From assembly GCA_030847615.1 (NCBI GenBank), contig JAUMIR010000003.1, positions 76,642,001 through 76,706,000 on the forward strand: a stretch of DNA of 64,000 nucleotides. The letters run 5' to 3'. This DNA is from Gambelia wislizenii. Lineage: Eukaryota; Chordata; Lepidosauria; Squamata; Crotaphytidae. The stretch's first letter is position 1; every line of letters starts with the position of its first letter. The translations under genes and the position numbers were made by a program. Of this stretch, positions 46,531-57,848 are shown one piece after another. The notes beneath the pieces were generated by a model that made no database searches, was not told where the DNA came from, and was given only the letters and a program-made list of their open reading frames with translations.

Positions 46531-47574
46531 ATCCTAAAGGAATATCTAAATAAAGATAGTTTCTAATTCAAGTATCTAAATCAACTTCAAATTTTCAAAC
46601 TAGTAACAAACAGAAAAAGAATTGAATATTTACATATACTTTACATATACTTACATTACTCAGAATAAGAATAAATTATTCTAGTATATTTTGAAACAGA
46701 AACATAACTAGTTTGAACTTAATTATTGTGAAGTCTCTATAAGGTGCTTGAGAAATTATTTCTTCCAAATCATTAATATGAGAAATATCATTAAGGAAAT
46801 CAGTAGTTTCCAAAATTAAACTGCAATTACTAGATTATTTAACGCAAATGGATAAATTTATTCAGTTATTTTTCTATCAAAACCAATAGTTTTGAAGAAA
46901 CCCATTAATAGAGCAAATGTAAAGGGTTCATCTAGTTCTGTGTTTAAAAGGTAGCACATGCATTATAGTATGAAATATAGAAGAACCTGAAACATCTAAA
47001 AGGGTATTCAAACATCTGTAGGTTAATCTACTATATTGAAAAGTACATATCATGAGGCTACCTTGAAAGACAAAGGGTTATCAGTAGCAGCAACAATACG
47101 ATTTACTCACTAAAGCCTCTTCACAACTTAAATCATATAGCTTAAGCACCTGGACTAGTCACCAGCCTTGCTTCTGCCTAAACTACTCTCTGTTGCTGCC
47201 TATCACACAGTACCACAAATGACCATGAGGGAGCAGTACAGTACGCATGATCTCTCCATAATGTCTCTTCATTCTCACATAGGTAGTTTTGGTTTTGCTA
47301 GTGTCAAGTGCATGCAAACACACTCACTCAGGGGCATGCACAATAGCTGGCTCTAAATTCAATTAGTGCAGTCTGCATCTCCAGAAAAAGAGTAATTCAA
47401 TTAGTGCATTGTGGGGCTCTGCAATACCTCTAAGCAGATGTTCACAATCCTCAGGAACTTGGAGCTAGCTTTAAGAGTATCTGTATCTGATCTGGTTGGC
47501 ACTACATAGGTCATTTGTCATGATAGGTGTGCACATGCTTCTGACTTCTAACAAGGAAAGAAGAAAAATGTGAA
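46531..47574. other. No gene or clear repeat seen
   Basis: AT-rich unique DNA between CR1 and the Penelope-like element. Confidence 0.5.
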
Positions 47575-48550
47575 GTCGAAGGCTTTCACAGCTTGCATCC
47601 ATAGATTTTCCTTGGGTTTTTTTCGGGCTCTGAGGCCATGTTCTGGAATAGTTTCTTTCTGACATTTCACCTGCATCTGTGGCTAGCATCTTCAGAGAAT
47701 GGTTGGATAGGAGTGTATGTGGAGTTTATATGCTGTGAACCCCTGTTGTGGAGTATATGTAAATTTGTGTAACTGAGTAGTTAGTTTCTGGGTATAGAAA
47801 TGCAAGGCTCATTAGTATCTGTTTGGGTAATGGTTGGTTGATGGGCCATTATCTGCTGGGAATCCCCCTGTCCCTGGGTGGAATTCCTTTGTAAGTGTTG
47901 AGTTTTGAGTCTATTGTTCTTCAAAATATGGAGCCAGATTTTGTTTACTTGTAACGTTTCTTCTTTCCTGTTGAAGTTGTCCAGGTGTTTGTGGATTTCA
48001 ATAGCTTCTCTGTGCATTCTGACATAATTGTTGGCCTGGTCCAGAATTTCAGTGTTCTCAAATAGCATTTTGTGCCCAACTTAGTTTATAACATGTTCTG
48101 CTACTACTGATTTTTTTGTCTGGCCCAGTCTGCAGTGTCTCTCATGTTCCTTGATTTGTGTTTGCACACTGTGTTTAGTGGACCCTTATGTAAACTTGTC
48201 CACAGCTGCATGGTATGCGGTAAACTCCTGCAGCTGTGAGAAGGTCTCTTTTGTCCTTTGCTGAGCGTAGCATTTTTTTGATTTTCTTGGTTGGTCTGTA
48301 GATAGTTTGGAAGTTGTGTTTCCTCATCAGTTTCCCTATTCTGTCTGTGACTCCTTTAATGTATGGTAAAAATACCTTCCCTTTGGGTGGCCTCACAGCC
48401 CGGAAAAAATCCAAGGAAAATCTATGAAAGAAGGAAAGTCTATCCTTGATGGACACAGGGAAGTCCTCTGTTATAATGTGATCAGGACCCACTACTAGCA
48501 AGATCTTAGTAGCAATTAACTGGCAATTAACACAAGCTTGAAATGTATGT
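47575..48550 (-). mobile_element. Penelope-like element, 3' part with inverted terminal segment
   Basis: Coding remains on the minus strand end in a GIY-YIG type domain. A terminal segment at 47598-47641 (ATAGATTTTCCTTGGG, TTCGGGCTCTGAGGCCA) recurs in opposite orientation at 48384-48428, consistent with the inverted pseudo-LTR arrangements known for Penelope. Boundaries are approximate. The right side adjoins L2 copy C. Confidence 0.8.
47781..48501 (-). pseudogene. Penelope-like RT end and GIY-YIG endonuclease
   Basis: Reads KGKVFLPYIKGVTDRIGKLM, FQTIYRPTKKIKKMLRSAKD, then GVYRIPCSCGQVYI, the GIY-YIG-like start of the endonuclease with its Cys pair. A stop and frame change near 48175 are followed by EHERHCRLGQTKKSVVAEHV in a broken frame and then the open frame MLFENTEILDQANNYVRMHR EAIEIHKH and NFNRKEETLQVNKIWLHIL. 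In Penelope elements this domain nicks DNA for target-primed reverse transcription. RT core blocks are missing by truncation. Inactive. Confidence 0.82.
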
Positions 48551-48575
48551 ATTTATTTATTCATGGTAATTGTGT

Positions 48576-51500
48576 CCTCTCAATTGATGCCCCCTTGTTC
48601 TGGGAGAGAGACTTGCGTATCCTAATGATGTTTTAAGCTATGCTGGCGGTGGCATAATAGCCACCGGTAAGGTCTCCCATGTCAGACAGGTCAATACCGA
48701 AGAGTCTGACAAAGAGCGTCAAAGGGCAGGATGGGTTCTTTAGCCTTACAGCAACCATCCTAGGAGAAGGAAAACTCTAATCCCAAACCCGGGCAGATGG
48801 TGTCCGTCCAACCCTGTAGGGTCAGCCATCTAAGAGAAGGAAACTCTAATCAAACCTTAAACCCGAGGACCTCGCTGCTACCATCCATACTTGCAAGGCC
48901 ACAGCAGATGAGCCTTTGGTTTAAAGGGTGAGGCCAGTTCTGTGCACGCTGCGCTTCACCAGAAAAATCCATTGTACAGGCTCGAAGGACAAATCCAATT
49001 CCGATAAAGCCCTGTAGCAATAGGCGAGGGATGAAACGACAGGTGTAAAGATGCACTGGAAGCCGCAGACCCAACCCTGCATGCAGGCAGTTCAGGACTT
49101 TTGTCGCTTGAGGCTGATCAGGAGTTGACAGTCTTGTTTGGCAGCATCCTGAAAGACCAAGCAGCCTTTTTTAAGGAGAGCACTGCTTGCTCCATATGGA
49201 GAGGGGCCTAGAAAAGGTGGCCTAACGAAAGCTCATCCCCATCTACCTGGTTGGCTAGCCACGGCCAACGGGCATCTTCTGATGCAGTCAAACCAAGGCA
49301 GAGAAACAAAGGCACACACCGGCCTCCAAAGGTGTAAATAAACTGAAGCTCGCATGCTGGAACATCAGAACCATGCGAGACTCTGCAGATAGTGGACGGC
49401 CTGAGCGTCGTTCTGATCTAATAGCCCATGAACTATCATGACTTAATATTCACATCACACCTCTTAGTGAAGTTTGTCTCCATGAGGAAGGCAGCCTTAA
49501 AGAACACACTTTACTTTTCTGGCTACACACGGCACTGGTCTGGCAAACCCAAAACTGAAAAACATCTTTCAGGAGTAGGCTTTATGATTAAAAACTCCAT
49601 TGCCTCCAAACTCAGAACCTTGCCAACAGGACACTCTGATCCTATTATTTCCTTACGCCTCCCTCATGTTGTTCTCTTTGGTATATATGCCCCAACTATG
49701 CAAGCTGACCCTGTAGAGAAAGACAAATTCTACACAGACCTACGCCAACTCATACAAAAAGTCCCTGCAGAAGATAAAATTATTGTCTTTGGTGACTTCA
49801 ATGCCAGAGTAGGAAAGAACTCTGAAGCCTGGAAAGGTGTCTTCGGCAAGCATGGTGTTGGAAATTGCAATGATAACGGACGCCTCTTGCTAGAGCTTTG
49901 TGCAGAACAACAGCTGACTATTACAAACACTATCTTTCAGCAGAAAGATAGCTTAAAGACAACCTGGATGCATCCCCAATCCAAACATTGACTATGTTCT
50001 AGTCCACCAGAGAAACATTCACGATGTCGGTCATACTCAAGTGATGCCCAGTGCAGAATGCCAAACAGATCATCGCCTCGTCAGATGTAAACTAAATCTT
50101 CATCTTAAGTTCAAACCTAAGAGGGGTGGCATCTTAAAGAAGAGACTCCAAGTCAACAATCTTCAACAAGCTACCATGAGAGACAACTTCCAGGCAAATC
50201 TGCAAACAAAACTTGAAGACCATTCTATAGATCCTTCTCTTACAGTGCTTTGGCAACATATCAAAAGCAGTATCTTCCAGTCTGCGGAAGAATCCCTCGG
50301 GTTCTCCCTCAAGAAAAATCAAGACTGGTTTGATGAAAACAACCAAGAGATCCAGGAGCTGTTGGCAAAGAAGAGAACTGCTCACCAGGCATACCTCACC
50401 CAGACAACTTGCCATGTAAGAAAAGCAGCTTTTAATCTCACATGTAATAAACTTCAACAAAAACTCCCGAGACATGCAGAACAAGTGGATCAATATAGCA
50501 GAAAAGACACAACTCTGTGCAGATCTGGGTGATCTTAGAGGATTTTATGAAGCTTTAAGAGCAGTGTTTGGACCTACTTATCAGTCCAAAGCTCCTTATA
50601 CAGTACGGATGGTCAAACATTAATTAATGATAAAGCCTCCATCCTGAATCGATGGGCTGAACATTTACAAAGTCTCTTAGTGCCAACCATGTAGTCCAAG
50701 GCTCAGCTATCCAACATATGATACAAAAACCAATGAAAAATGAATTGGACATAGCTCCCACTGTGGAAGAGACACTAAAGGCTATACAGCAGATGAAAAA
50801 CGGCAAAGCAGCTTGGATTGATGGAATCCCACCTGAAGTTTGGAAACACGGAGGTCATGCACTCCACGATAAATTCCACGAACTCCTTGTGAATTGCTGA
50901 GGAAAAGGGGAACTGCCATCAGATCTCCGAGATGTAGTCATTATCACCCTATACAAGAAAAAAGGAGCAAAATCCGATTGCTCAAATTATTGAGGCATAA
51001 CACTGCTCTCTATTGCCGGAAAAATCCTTGCAAGGATACTCCTGAACAGATTAGTTCCTGCTATTGCAGAAGAACTTCTTCCTTAATAGAAGTACTACAG
51101 ATATGGCATTTGCCCTTAGAGAACTGCAAGAGAAATGTAGAGAGCAGAACAAGGGTCTCTATGTAACATTTGTCGACCTCACCAAAGCCTTCGACACTGT
51201 GAGTACAAAAGGTCTGTGGCAGATCCTGGAAAGACTAGGATGTCCCCCCAAATTCCTTAAAATGATTATCTTGCTACACGAGAGGCAGTACGGTCAAGTC
51301 AGATATGGCGATGCTCTTTCAGAGTCCTTTCTAATAACCAGTGGAGTGAAGCAAGGTTGTGTTCTTGCTCCAACTTTATTTACAATCTTCTTTAGCATGA
51401 TGCTCCAAAGGGCAACGGCAGAGCTCAAAGAAGAAGACCGCATCCATATACATTACCGTACTGATGGTAGCTTGTTTAACTTAAGCCGCCTGAGGGCTCA

Positions 51501-52518
51501 CACTAAGACTCTATAAACTATCTAGTTTGTGAGCTGCTCTTTGCTGATGCTGCTGCCCTTGTTGCCCACAGTGCAGCGCCTAACATCCTGCTTTGCAACA
51601 GTTGCAGAGCTGTTTGGGTTGGAGGTCAACCTGAAGAAAATGGAAGTTCTTTACGAGCCTGAACCACAGGACAGACACCATCATCCCCACACTGCCATAG
51701 GCAAATCTGTGCTTAAGTCCGTTCAGCAGTTCACCTACCTGGGAAGCATCATCTCCTCAGATGCCAAGATTGACAAAGAGATCGATCACAGATTAGCAAA
51801 GGCATTTAGCCCATTTTGAAGACTTTACAAAAGAGTCTGGAGTAATAAACACCTAAGGCAAAGCATAAAAATCAACGTGTATAGAGCCATTGTATATTCT
51901 CCTTTATGGGTCTGAAACGTGGGTCACCTATTGCCACCACTTATGACTCCTCAAACGCTTTCATCAGTGTTGTATACACACAATCCTAAATATACACTGG
52001 ACTATGTGATGAATGTTGCTGTCCTTGAGCAAGCAGGGATCACCAGTATTGAGGCCATGATATTGAGAACGCAGCTGCGCTGGGCAGGGCACGTTTCTAG
52101 GATGGAGAACCATCGCTTCCCAAAAATAGTACTCTACTGTGAACTCACCACGGGTCAGCGTAAGAGGGGCACTCCAAGAAAGCAATACAAGGACTCCCTG
52201 AAAAAAACATCTCAGGCTTGGCCAAATTGATCACCAACAATGGTCTGCCCTGGTCTCACATCGGGAGGCATGGAAACGCACTATCCACAATGCTTCAGTC
52301 TTATTTGAGAACTCACGCCGAACAAGTCTTGAAGAGAAATGACAACACAGAAAGAATCACAATCCGGAAACATCACCCAAGGAGACCTTCTGCTGTGCTT
52401 TCTGCAACCTGACTTGTTTATCCCGGATTGGCCTTTTTAGTCATCAGTGCGCTTGCAGAAAGCAAGGGATGAGTCCTTCCTGAATCTTCGTTCCTGAAGA
52501 AAAGCCAGAGAGAGAGAG
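48576..52518 (+). mobile_element. LINE copy 2, near full length (3.9 kb), 8-bp TSD
   Basis: Direct repeats AATTGTGT at 48568-48575 and 52519-52526 sit exactly at the break in L2 copy C. About 750 bp of 5' UTR (GGCATAATAGCCACCGGTAA; ATCCTAGGAGAAGGAAAAC, near-duplicated as ATCTAAGAGAAGGAAACTC) precede one long degraded ORF with AP endonuclease, RT and a C-terminal zinc finger. The end is GAAAAGCCAGAGAGAGAGAG with no poly-A. The clade is not assigned; it is an APE-type element of the kind widely annotated as endonuclease-reverse transcriptase in vertebrates. Confidence 0.88.
49340..52470 (+). pseudogene. LINE ORF: AP endonuclease, RT, zinc finger; degenerate
   Basis: The protein begins near LKLACWNIRTMRDSADSG (49340-49395). 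The endonuclease shows FSGYTRHWSGKPKTEKHLSG, IYAPTMQADPVEKDKFYTDL, IVFGDFNARVGKNSEAWKG and CQTDHRLVRCKLNLH (the DH motif) to about 50120. A linker with LGFSLKKNQDWFDENNQEIQ follows. RT includes GIDGIPPEVWKHGG, DLTKAFDTVSTKGLWQILER, SGVKQGCVLAPTLFTIFF and then CELLFADAAALVAH, where the second catalytic Asp of FADD is Ala (about 51545). YLGSIISSDAKIDKEIDHRL and RWAGHVSRMENHRFPKI follow. The C-terminus is a CxxC...HxxxC finger near 52390-52460. Several frameshifts and stops; dead. Confidence 0.85.
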
Positions 52519-53410
52519 AATTGTGTACTGCCTCCCAACCCAGAAGGGCTCCCGAGGCAATGAACAAATAAAAAACAATTAGAACGATACAAAGATAAAA
52601 ACATTTTAAAACACATTAAGATTCTCTTTAAAAACGCCAAATAGCAGTCTAAAAATAATCCTAGAATCCAGTTTTTTAAAAGGTCAAACACTGAGTGTCA
52701 TGCAGAACAGCACTGTTTGGGCTGCCTGCCAGAATCTTAAAAGAGATAGGGCTAGTCTAATTTCCTTGGGTAGGGGGTTCCACAGTCGAGGTGCTGCTAC
52801 AGAGAAAGCCCTGTTACATGTACACACCAACCTAACCTCATGAGTAGCTGCTACATTTTGCAATAACTGCAGCTTTCAAACATTTTTGAAGGGCAGCTGC
52901 AAGTACAGCGCGTAACAGTAGGTAGTCTAATCTAGAGGGAACTAAGGCATGAACCACTGTGGCCAGATCTGCTTTCCCCAAGAAAGGGCATCGCTAGTGC
53001 ACCAGCTGAAGCTGGTCAAAAGTGCTCCTGGCCAGCAGCAACCTGGCTTTCCAGGAACAACACTGGATCCAACAGCACCTTTAAACTATGAACCTGGTTT
53101 TTCACAGCGAGACCAACCCCATCTAGAACAGGCTGAGATCCCAATCCCAGGTTGGTTCTCCTACTGACCAGCAGGTTATTTATTGTATGAGAAAAGTCAC
53201 TGATTATAATCCATCTTTTTATTAATGAACATATATAGTTATAGAGGCCAATATAACACTTAAGTGAAGTGTAGTTTTTCTAATAATAACAACACCATTT
53301 TTTTTGCTAAATAAAACTGTAATAAGTGTGATAAAAAAAATATAACATGCCCGACAAGGGCATGCCAAATGCAGAATGGGTTACAGGTTAAAAAGTACAC
53401 AACCCTTGTA

Positions 53411-53636
53411 CACAAAGCCCTCAGTATCATCCGGGGTTTGGTTCTAGGACCCCCTGTGGATACCAAAATCTGTGGATGCTGAAGTCCTATTACAAACAAT
53501 GGTGTAGTAAAATGGCATCCCTTATATAAAATGGTGAACATCAAAGCTTGCTTTTTGGAATCCCCCCCCAAATATTTTCGAGCCACAGTTGGTTGAATCT
53601 GTGAATTCAGAACCCGTGGATATGGAGGGCCAACTG
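53411..53636. mobile_element. Tigger-like MITE, 226 bp
   Basis: TA flanks at 53409 and 53637. Family body GGACCCCCTGTGGATACCAA, ATCCCTTATATAAAATGG; end GGATATGGAGGGCCAACTG. Non-coding. Confidence 0.8.
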
Positions 53637-55477
53637 TACCTTACAAAATATTTGATAATATGATATGTGGTTTGAAACATCAGACCAAGCTGAAATAATT
53701 ATGCTCCCTTCCTTCTCCCAAAGAGATTTCTCATAACCTTGAGCACATTAGCTTATGTGAGAGCAAATTATACAAAAGACTTCCTCATAATGTGATGGCA
53801 AATAATGTGGAAATCTTGTTTACAAACATACAGAAAGTCAAGGTCAATGAAATAAAAATGAGTCCATGCCAAAAAATAGAGGTGGAATGTTCTTCCACTA
53901 TGAGTCATTGTTTCTTGCATCATACCAAAGGTTATGCTAACACATAAGCAAGAAAGTTCCTTCACTTGTTAAACTTATATAAAAGGGTGTGAAAAAGGAC
54001 ATAAGGCAGTCAGCCAAGCAGGAAGGGTGTCAATTTTTCTCATGATAGTGTTAGATTTGATTCCTAGACACACTTTTCATATGTGTCATGTCTGTCTAGT
54101 ACATTCAGAGGTTAAAAATAAAGAGGATAAACCTCCTCCCCACCTTCTATTATTTTTTAAATAGCACAGCACACACATCTCAGCTATACCCTCCCTCAGG
54201 CAATATACTCATTCATTTTGCTCTATAAACTCTTGTAAAGCTAATCTTTATCCATCACAGTATATTGGGTGTGATTATTAAACTGCTGGTTTATTTTCAT
54301 TTCTGCCTTTCAGAGTTGCTACTTTTAAGTTCTATCATTGAGGGAGAGTGGGAGGAGGGTTTGTTTTGTTTTGTTTTGTTTTGCAAGATGGCAGGAGAGA
54401 AGAAAGAGAATCCCACAGTCTGTACAGTCTCTTTGAAATGGGGACCATTGCTTAAAACTGAGTGTCACACATCATGGCAGTTCAATATTTCATTGCCAAT
54501 ACAAGGAATGAGCAACATCACTGCAACTTTAAATCTTGGTAAATCCCCTATGTCAGCTCTCCCTCTCATTGAAATGCCAGAGGGAGCAACAATCAGAGAG
54601 AAGATGTTCAACGTGATAGAGGTCAGGACACCAGTGGATCAACGTACCAGAAACACGACCTTGTTTATTTTTTTCTTGAGTATTATTGTTTACAGGGTGC
54701 TTTGTTCGTGTACCTTGTGGTTCTTAGCTAAAAGATGAAATTACAGCCCAGGATGGCGCACTCAGGCACATATCCAATTTGTGTTTCCATCTCAGAAAAC
54801 AAAAAGCTTTGGAGGCCCTCAGGCTGCCATTCAAACTTGGAGAGGCTGACATTTTTAACAGCATGAACCAGAGACTGGCAGAGAGAATGATCGAATGTAT
54901 TTCTAACTTGTCAATCAAAGATCTCACCTCTGCTGTCTTGTAAACAGTTGGGAGCCACCTAAGTACATGTATAAATGGGGGATAAGCCAGCCACCAGCTA
55001 AAGGGGGGCCGGAGCAATGGGCTTTAGGTCCTAGCCCCCAAAATTATGATTCAGTTTTATCATCTCACTGTAAATAACCTCCAAGTAACTCAGCAAAACC
55101 ATTGGAGCACAGCAAGAGTGGGAACTACTATATGGATTTCAGGAATACACAACCACTCCTAATGTGTTGATAGACTTTCTGACTACATACAGTAGAGCAC
55201 CTCACTTTGAATTGTAGGCAGAAAATATTCTATATTAATAGAACAGCTCACTCATGAAATAACTTCTTTAAAAGATGCTTTACTATTATTAGGGTCCCCA
55301 AAATACACACAATAGAACATGCCTGTTTAGCTTGTGACACTTGCATGTCAGCAGCTATTTTCTCAGTGGGAATATGCACAACAAGAAGCAAAAAGAAACT
55401 AGTGTTTCAATGCTCAAGGCTAAAACAGGCTCTTCAAGTAGGATGGCAGTTTCTCCACTTTCAGGAGGATAAACAGT
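53637..55477. other. No recognised gene; unexplained open frames at 54265-54943
   Basis: Unique DNA. Two adjacent plus-strand open stretches (54265-54738, 157 codons with a basic MAGEKKENPTVCTVSLKWG part; and 54728-54943) have fairly balanced composition, but no recognised domain and no clear splice layout. An antisense frame is also open at 54724-55017, so coding is unproven. Confidence 0.4.
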
Positions 55478-56150
55478 AAGAACACATTGCTTACCAGTAA
55501 CAGTGATTCTTTGAGCAGTCATCTGTGTACTCTCACACATATAGATTACTTCTACACTTGCGCAGAGCTAATGAGAACGTTCTCAAGCTAGAATCTGCAT
55601 TTTTAGCAGAAGCCCCACCCCCTCCTGCACTTGCATAGTAGAGACTCCTGCCCAAACCACCTCAGTTCCTTTCTGTCCATGATGTCAGCAGCAGCTTGGG
55701 AAGGAATTTCCAGGCCTCAGAATTAGAGATTTTTAGCATTTCTTTCTTGGTTGTATTTGTTTTGGGTTTTTTTATTTAAAATCTTCATCTTTCCCGCCTT
55801 GTTGATTTTTTTTTCTTTCCTCTTACTCATCTCCTCATCATCAGAGGCTGGTATATTCCATCATCTCCTCAGTCCTGGGGCCTATGAGCTAGGGAGTACT
55901 TTTAAAAGTGTGTCAGATATGCGAGCAAGATCCCAGTCACTGATGAACATTCCTACTGTTCATTCTGCCTGGGAGACTCCCACACTGTGGAAAAGTAAAT
56001 ATGCTGTCAGAATTTTATTAGGCAGGCACTTAGAAACAGGGCAAGTTGTCTGAAGGATTTTACCTTGGAGGACACTATTTGGAGGTAGGGACTGGAAGAG
56101 AGACCTCATCCTATGCTATCTTCCATCAACATTTGGATAGAAATAAAATT
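55478..56150 (+). mobile_element. DIRS-like element, copy C, 5' end only
   Basis: The start AAGAACACATTGCTTACCAG and GAGCAGTCATCTGTGTACTC TCACAC parallel the left end of copy B (57091: AAGGACAACTTGCTTACCTG; GTGGTCATCTGTGAACTCAC). About 430 bp later the plus strand encodes KIPVTDEHSYCSFCLGDSHT, the zinc-binding block of the DIRS gag, then NFIRQALRNRASCLKD. The element is broken at about 56150 by an ATT tract. This is a different DIRS subfamily in the opposite orientation to copies A and B. Confidence 0.7.
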
Positions 56151-56204
56151 TTATTATTATTATTATTAAAAGGCCAGCCCCTTCAGTGGATCTTCTCAGT
56201 AGCC

Positions 56205-56968
56205 AGAAAATGAAACTCCCAGGTACACCAGAGGACAACTATGAGTAGCACTGTGGCTAATGAAGCAACTGGACTCAAGCCAAAAGAACATTCAGCTTGT
56301 TCATGGCTCAGAGGTGAAAGGAAAAGTCCAAACCTGGACAACACACATTATAGGAACGTAGAATGTGAGAAGCATGAATCAGGGGAAGCTAAACACAGTA
56401 AAAAACAGGAAATGGAACATACAAACATTGCAATACTTGGAGCGAGCGAGGTGAACTGGACAGGACTGAAACATCTTGAGTCAGATAACTACACACAGCT
56501 TTACCCAGGAAACGAAAATCTAATAAGAAATTAGGTGGCATTAATAGTGAGGAGAGATGTAGCACCAGCAGTCAAAGGATAGAATGCAAAGCTTTGGCCA
56601 AATAATATTAATTAGAGTTCAGGGAAAACTATCAATATAACTCTTTAATCCAAGTTTATGCTCTAACTACAGAGGCAGAGGAAGATGAAACTGAAAGATT
56701 CTATGCTGAATCAAGGAAGAAATTGATCACAGACCAAAACAGGACTTGCTGTTAATCACATGCGACCCAAATGCAAAAGTAAGAAACAGAGCAGAATAAA
56801 AGACTATAAGATAATTTGCCTTAGTATCAAGAAATTAAGCAGAAGAGTGACTGATTGAATTTTGCGAGGCCAACAGCTTGTTCATTCCAAACACATTCTG
56901 CAAGCAACCAAAGAGGTGACAGGTACACACTGACATCAACTGATGGCTATTATAGAAATCAAACAAAC
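56205..56968 (+). mobile_element. BovB/RTE LINE, 5' endonuclease part only
   Basis: Shares GAGTAGCACTGTGGCTAATG with the copy at 22480. MSSTVANEATGLKPKEHSAC at 56241, IAILGASEVNWTGLKHLESD, then RNGVALI-like, LIQVYAL and LLITCDPNAKVRNRAE (counterpart of the GDWNAKVG block, eroded) and FCEANSLFIPNTFCKQPK near 56860. Several stops and shifts. It ends at a MITE remnant and then DIRS copy B; RT is absent. Confidence 0.7.
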
Positions 56969-56970
56969 TA

Positions 56971-57085
56971 CGGGAAGTCCCCACTTATCTGACAGGTTAG
57001 GGAGCAAAGCCCTGTCAGAAAGTGGAATCACTTGAAAACTAGAACCCAGATGGGGGGTTTTCAGCTTGCAAATGCATTTTGGCTG
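56971..57085. mobile_element. Truncated TA-flanked MITE remnant
   Basis: Begins CGGGAAGTCCCCACTTATCT after TA, a Tigger/mariner-style start, with GACAGGTTAGGGAGCAAAG partly mirrored by CTGTCAGAAAGTGG. The second end is missing where DIRS copy B begins. Confidence 0.4.
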
Positions 57086-57090
57086 CCGGA

Positions 57091-57217
57091 AAGGACAACT
57101 TGCTTACCTGCAACTGTAGTTCTTCAAGTGGTCATCTGTGAACTCACACAACTGGGTTATTCCTGCGCCTGTGCAGTGCACTTCGGAACCTTCTAGAATA
57201 GCTATATAATGCTTTTT
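57091..57217. repeat. DIRS copy B left inverted terminal repeat
   Basis: GTGGTCATCTGTGAACTCAC ... GCACTTCGGAACCTTCTAGA ... CTATATAATGCTTTTT is the inverted counterpart of 63542-63637. The outermost 38 bp (57091-57128) are not in the other terminus but are in the internal complementary region. Confidence 0.9.
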
Positions 57218-57260
57218 GACAGTAATTCCGCCTATCCCAGTGGTTCCCCCCAGGTGTTCC

Positions 57261-57660
57261 TGTCAGGAGTTAGAGACTGAACTCCATTATAAAATGGCTG
57301 AAGAACTGCAGAACCATGCTGAGTCATAATGGCTGACTGTATGAACTACCAAGTCATGCCTAGTCAGGCCACTAGAGGGCAATGTCCCATAGATGTATAT
57401 ATGGGAGAGCTCAGAACAGAGCTCACTTCCTCCTCTCTTCTCTTCCTGTGAATGCTGAGGCCTGGTGAAGCTGTTTCTCCTTCAACTGTAAATATTTGTA
57501 TATATTGTAACTGTTTGACTTTGAAGATAAAAGTGCCTCCTGCTTATTCGGATGTCAAACACTCTGTGTGTGAGTATTCTTGGGAAAGGGTTGCTACTGA
57601 GTCTGCTGAGATAGTTTTTTGGCTTCTGCTAGGGATTGAGTGTCCTATCATCCCCTGATA
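57261..57660 (+). mobile_element. Solo LTR, 400 bp, inside DIRS copy B
   Basis: Starts TGTCAGGAGTT and ends CCCCTGATA, so the end was probably CCTGACA with one transition. Near-identical 5-bp flanks GTTCC (57256-57260) and CTTCC (57661-57665) fit a target duplication with one change. TATA-like GTATATATGGG near 57397 and an A-rich AAGATAAAAG near 57522 suggest plus orientation. No internal region. LTR group not assigned. Confidence 0.8.
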
Positions 57661-57749
57661 CTTCCCGCTCATTTGCCTCAGTTCCAAGGATGCTGCAATA
57701 ACTGCATCACAAGTTTACAAAAGAGTAGGACAAAGAGGGGAGAATGAGC

Positions 57750-57848
57750 GGGTTTGTGTGAGTTCACAGATGACCACTCAAAGAACTACAGTTACAGGTA
57801 AGCAACTTGTCCTTCTTCTTCATGGTCTCTGTGACTCACACAACTGGG
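57750..57848. repeat. DIRS internal complementary region (ICR)
   Basis: 57750-57814 is the reverse complement of the left end (GTAAGCAACTTGTCCTT against AAGGACAACTTGCTTAC). 57815-57848 (CTTCTTCATGGTCTCTGTGA) is the reverse complement of the right end. In DIRS1 this region templates completion of the ends during circle formation; that mechanism is from the literature on the family. Confidence 0.88.

Larger units (their letters stand above)
48541..53170 (-). mobile_element. L2 LINE, copy C, split by LINE copy 2
   Basis: The 3' tail lies at 48541-48567 (TATTTATTTATTCATGGTAA on the plus strand) and the rest resumes at 52527 (ACTGCCTCCCAACCCAGAAG) through about 53170. The piece at 52950-53110 parallels L2 copy A at 29150-29270 (AAGAAAGGGC, GCACCAGCTGAAGCTGGTC, GTGCTCCTGGCCAGCAG), confirming the clade. 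Only the 3' 700 bp or so of the L2 is present. No coding frame is open. Confidence 0.75.
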
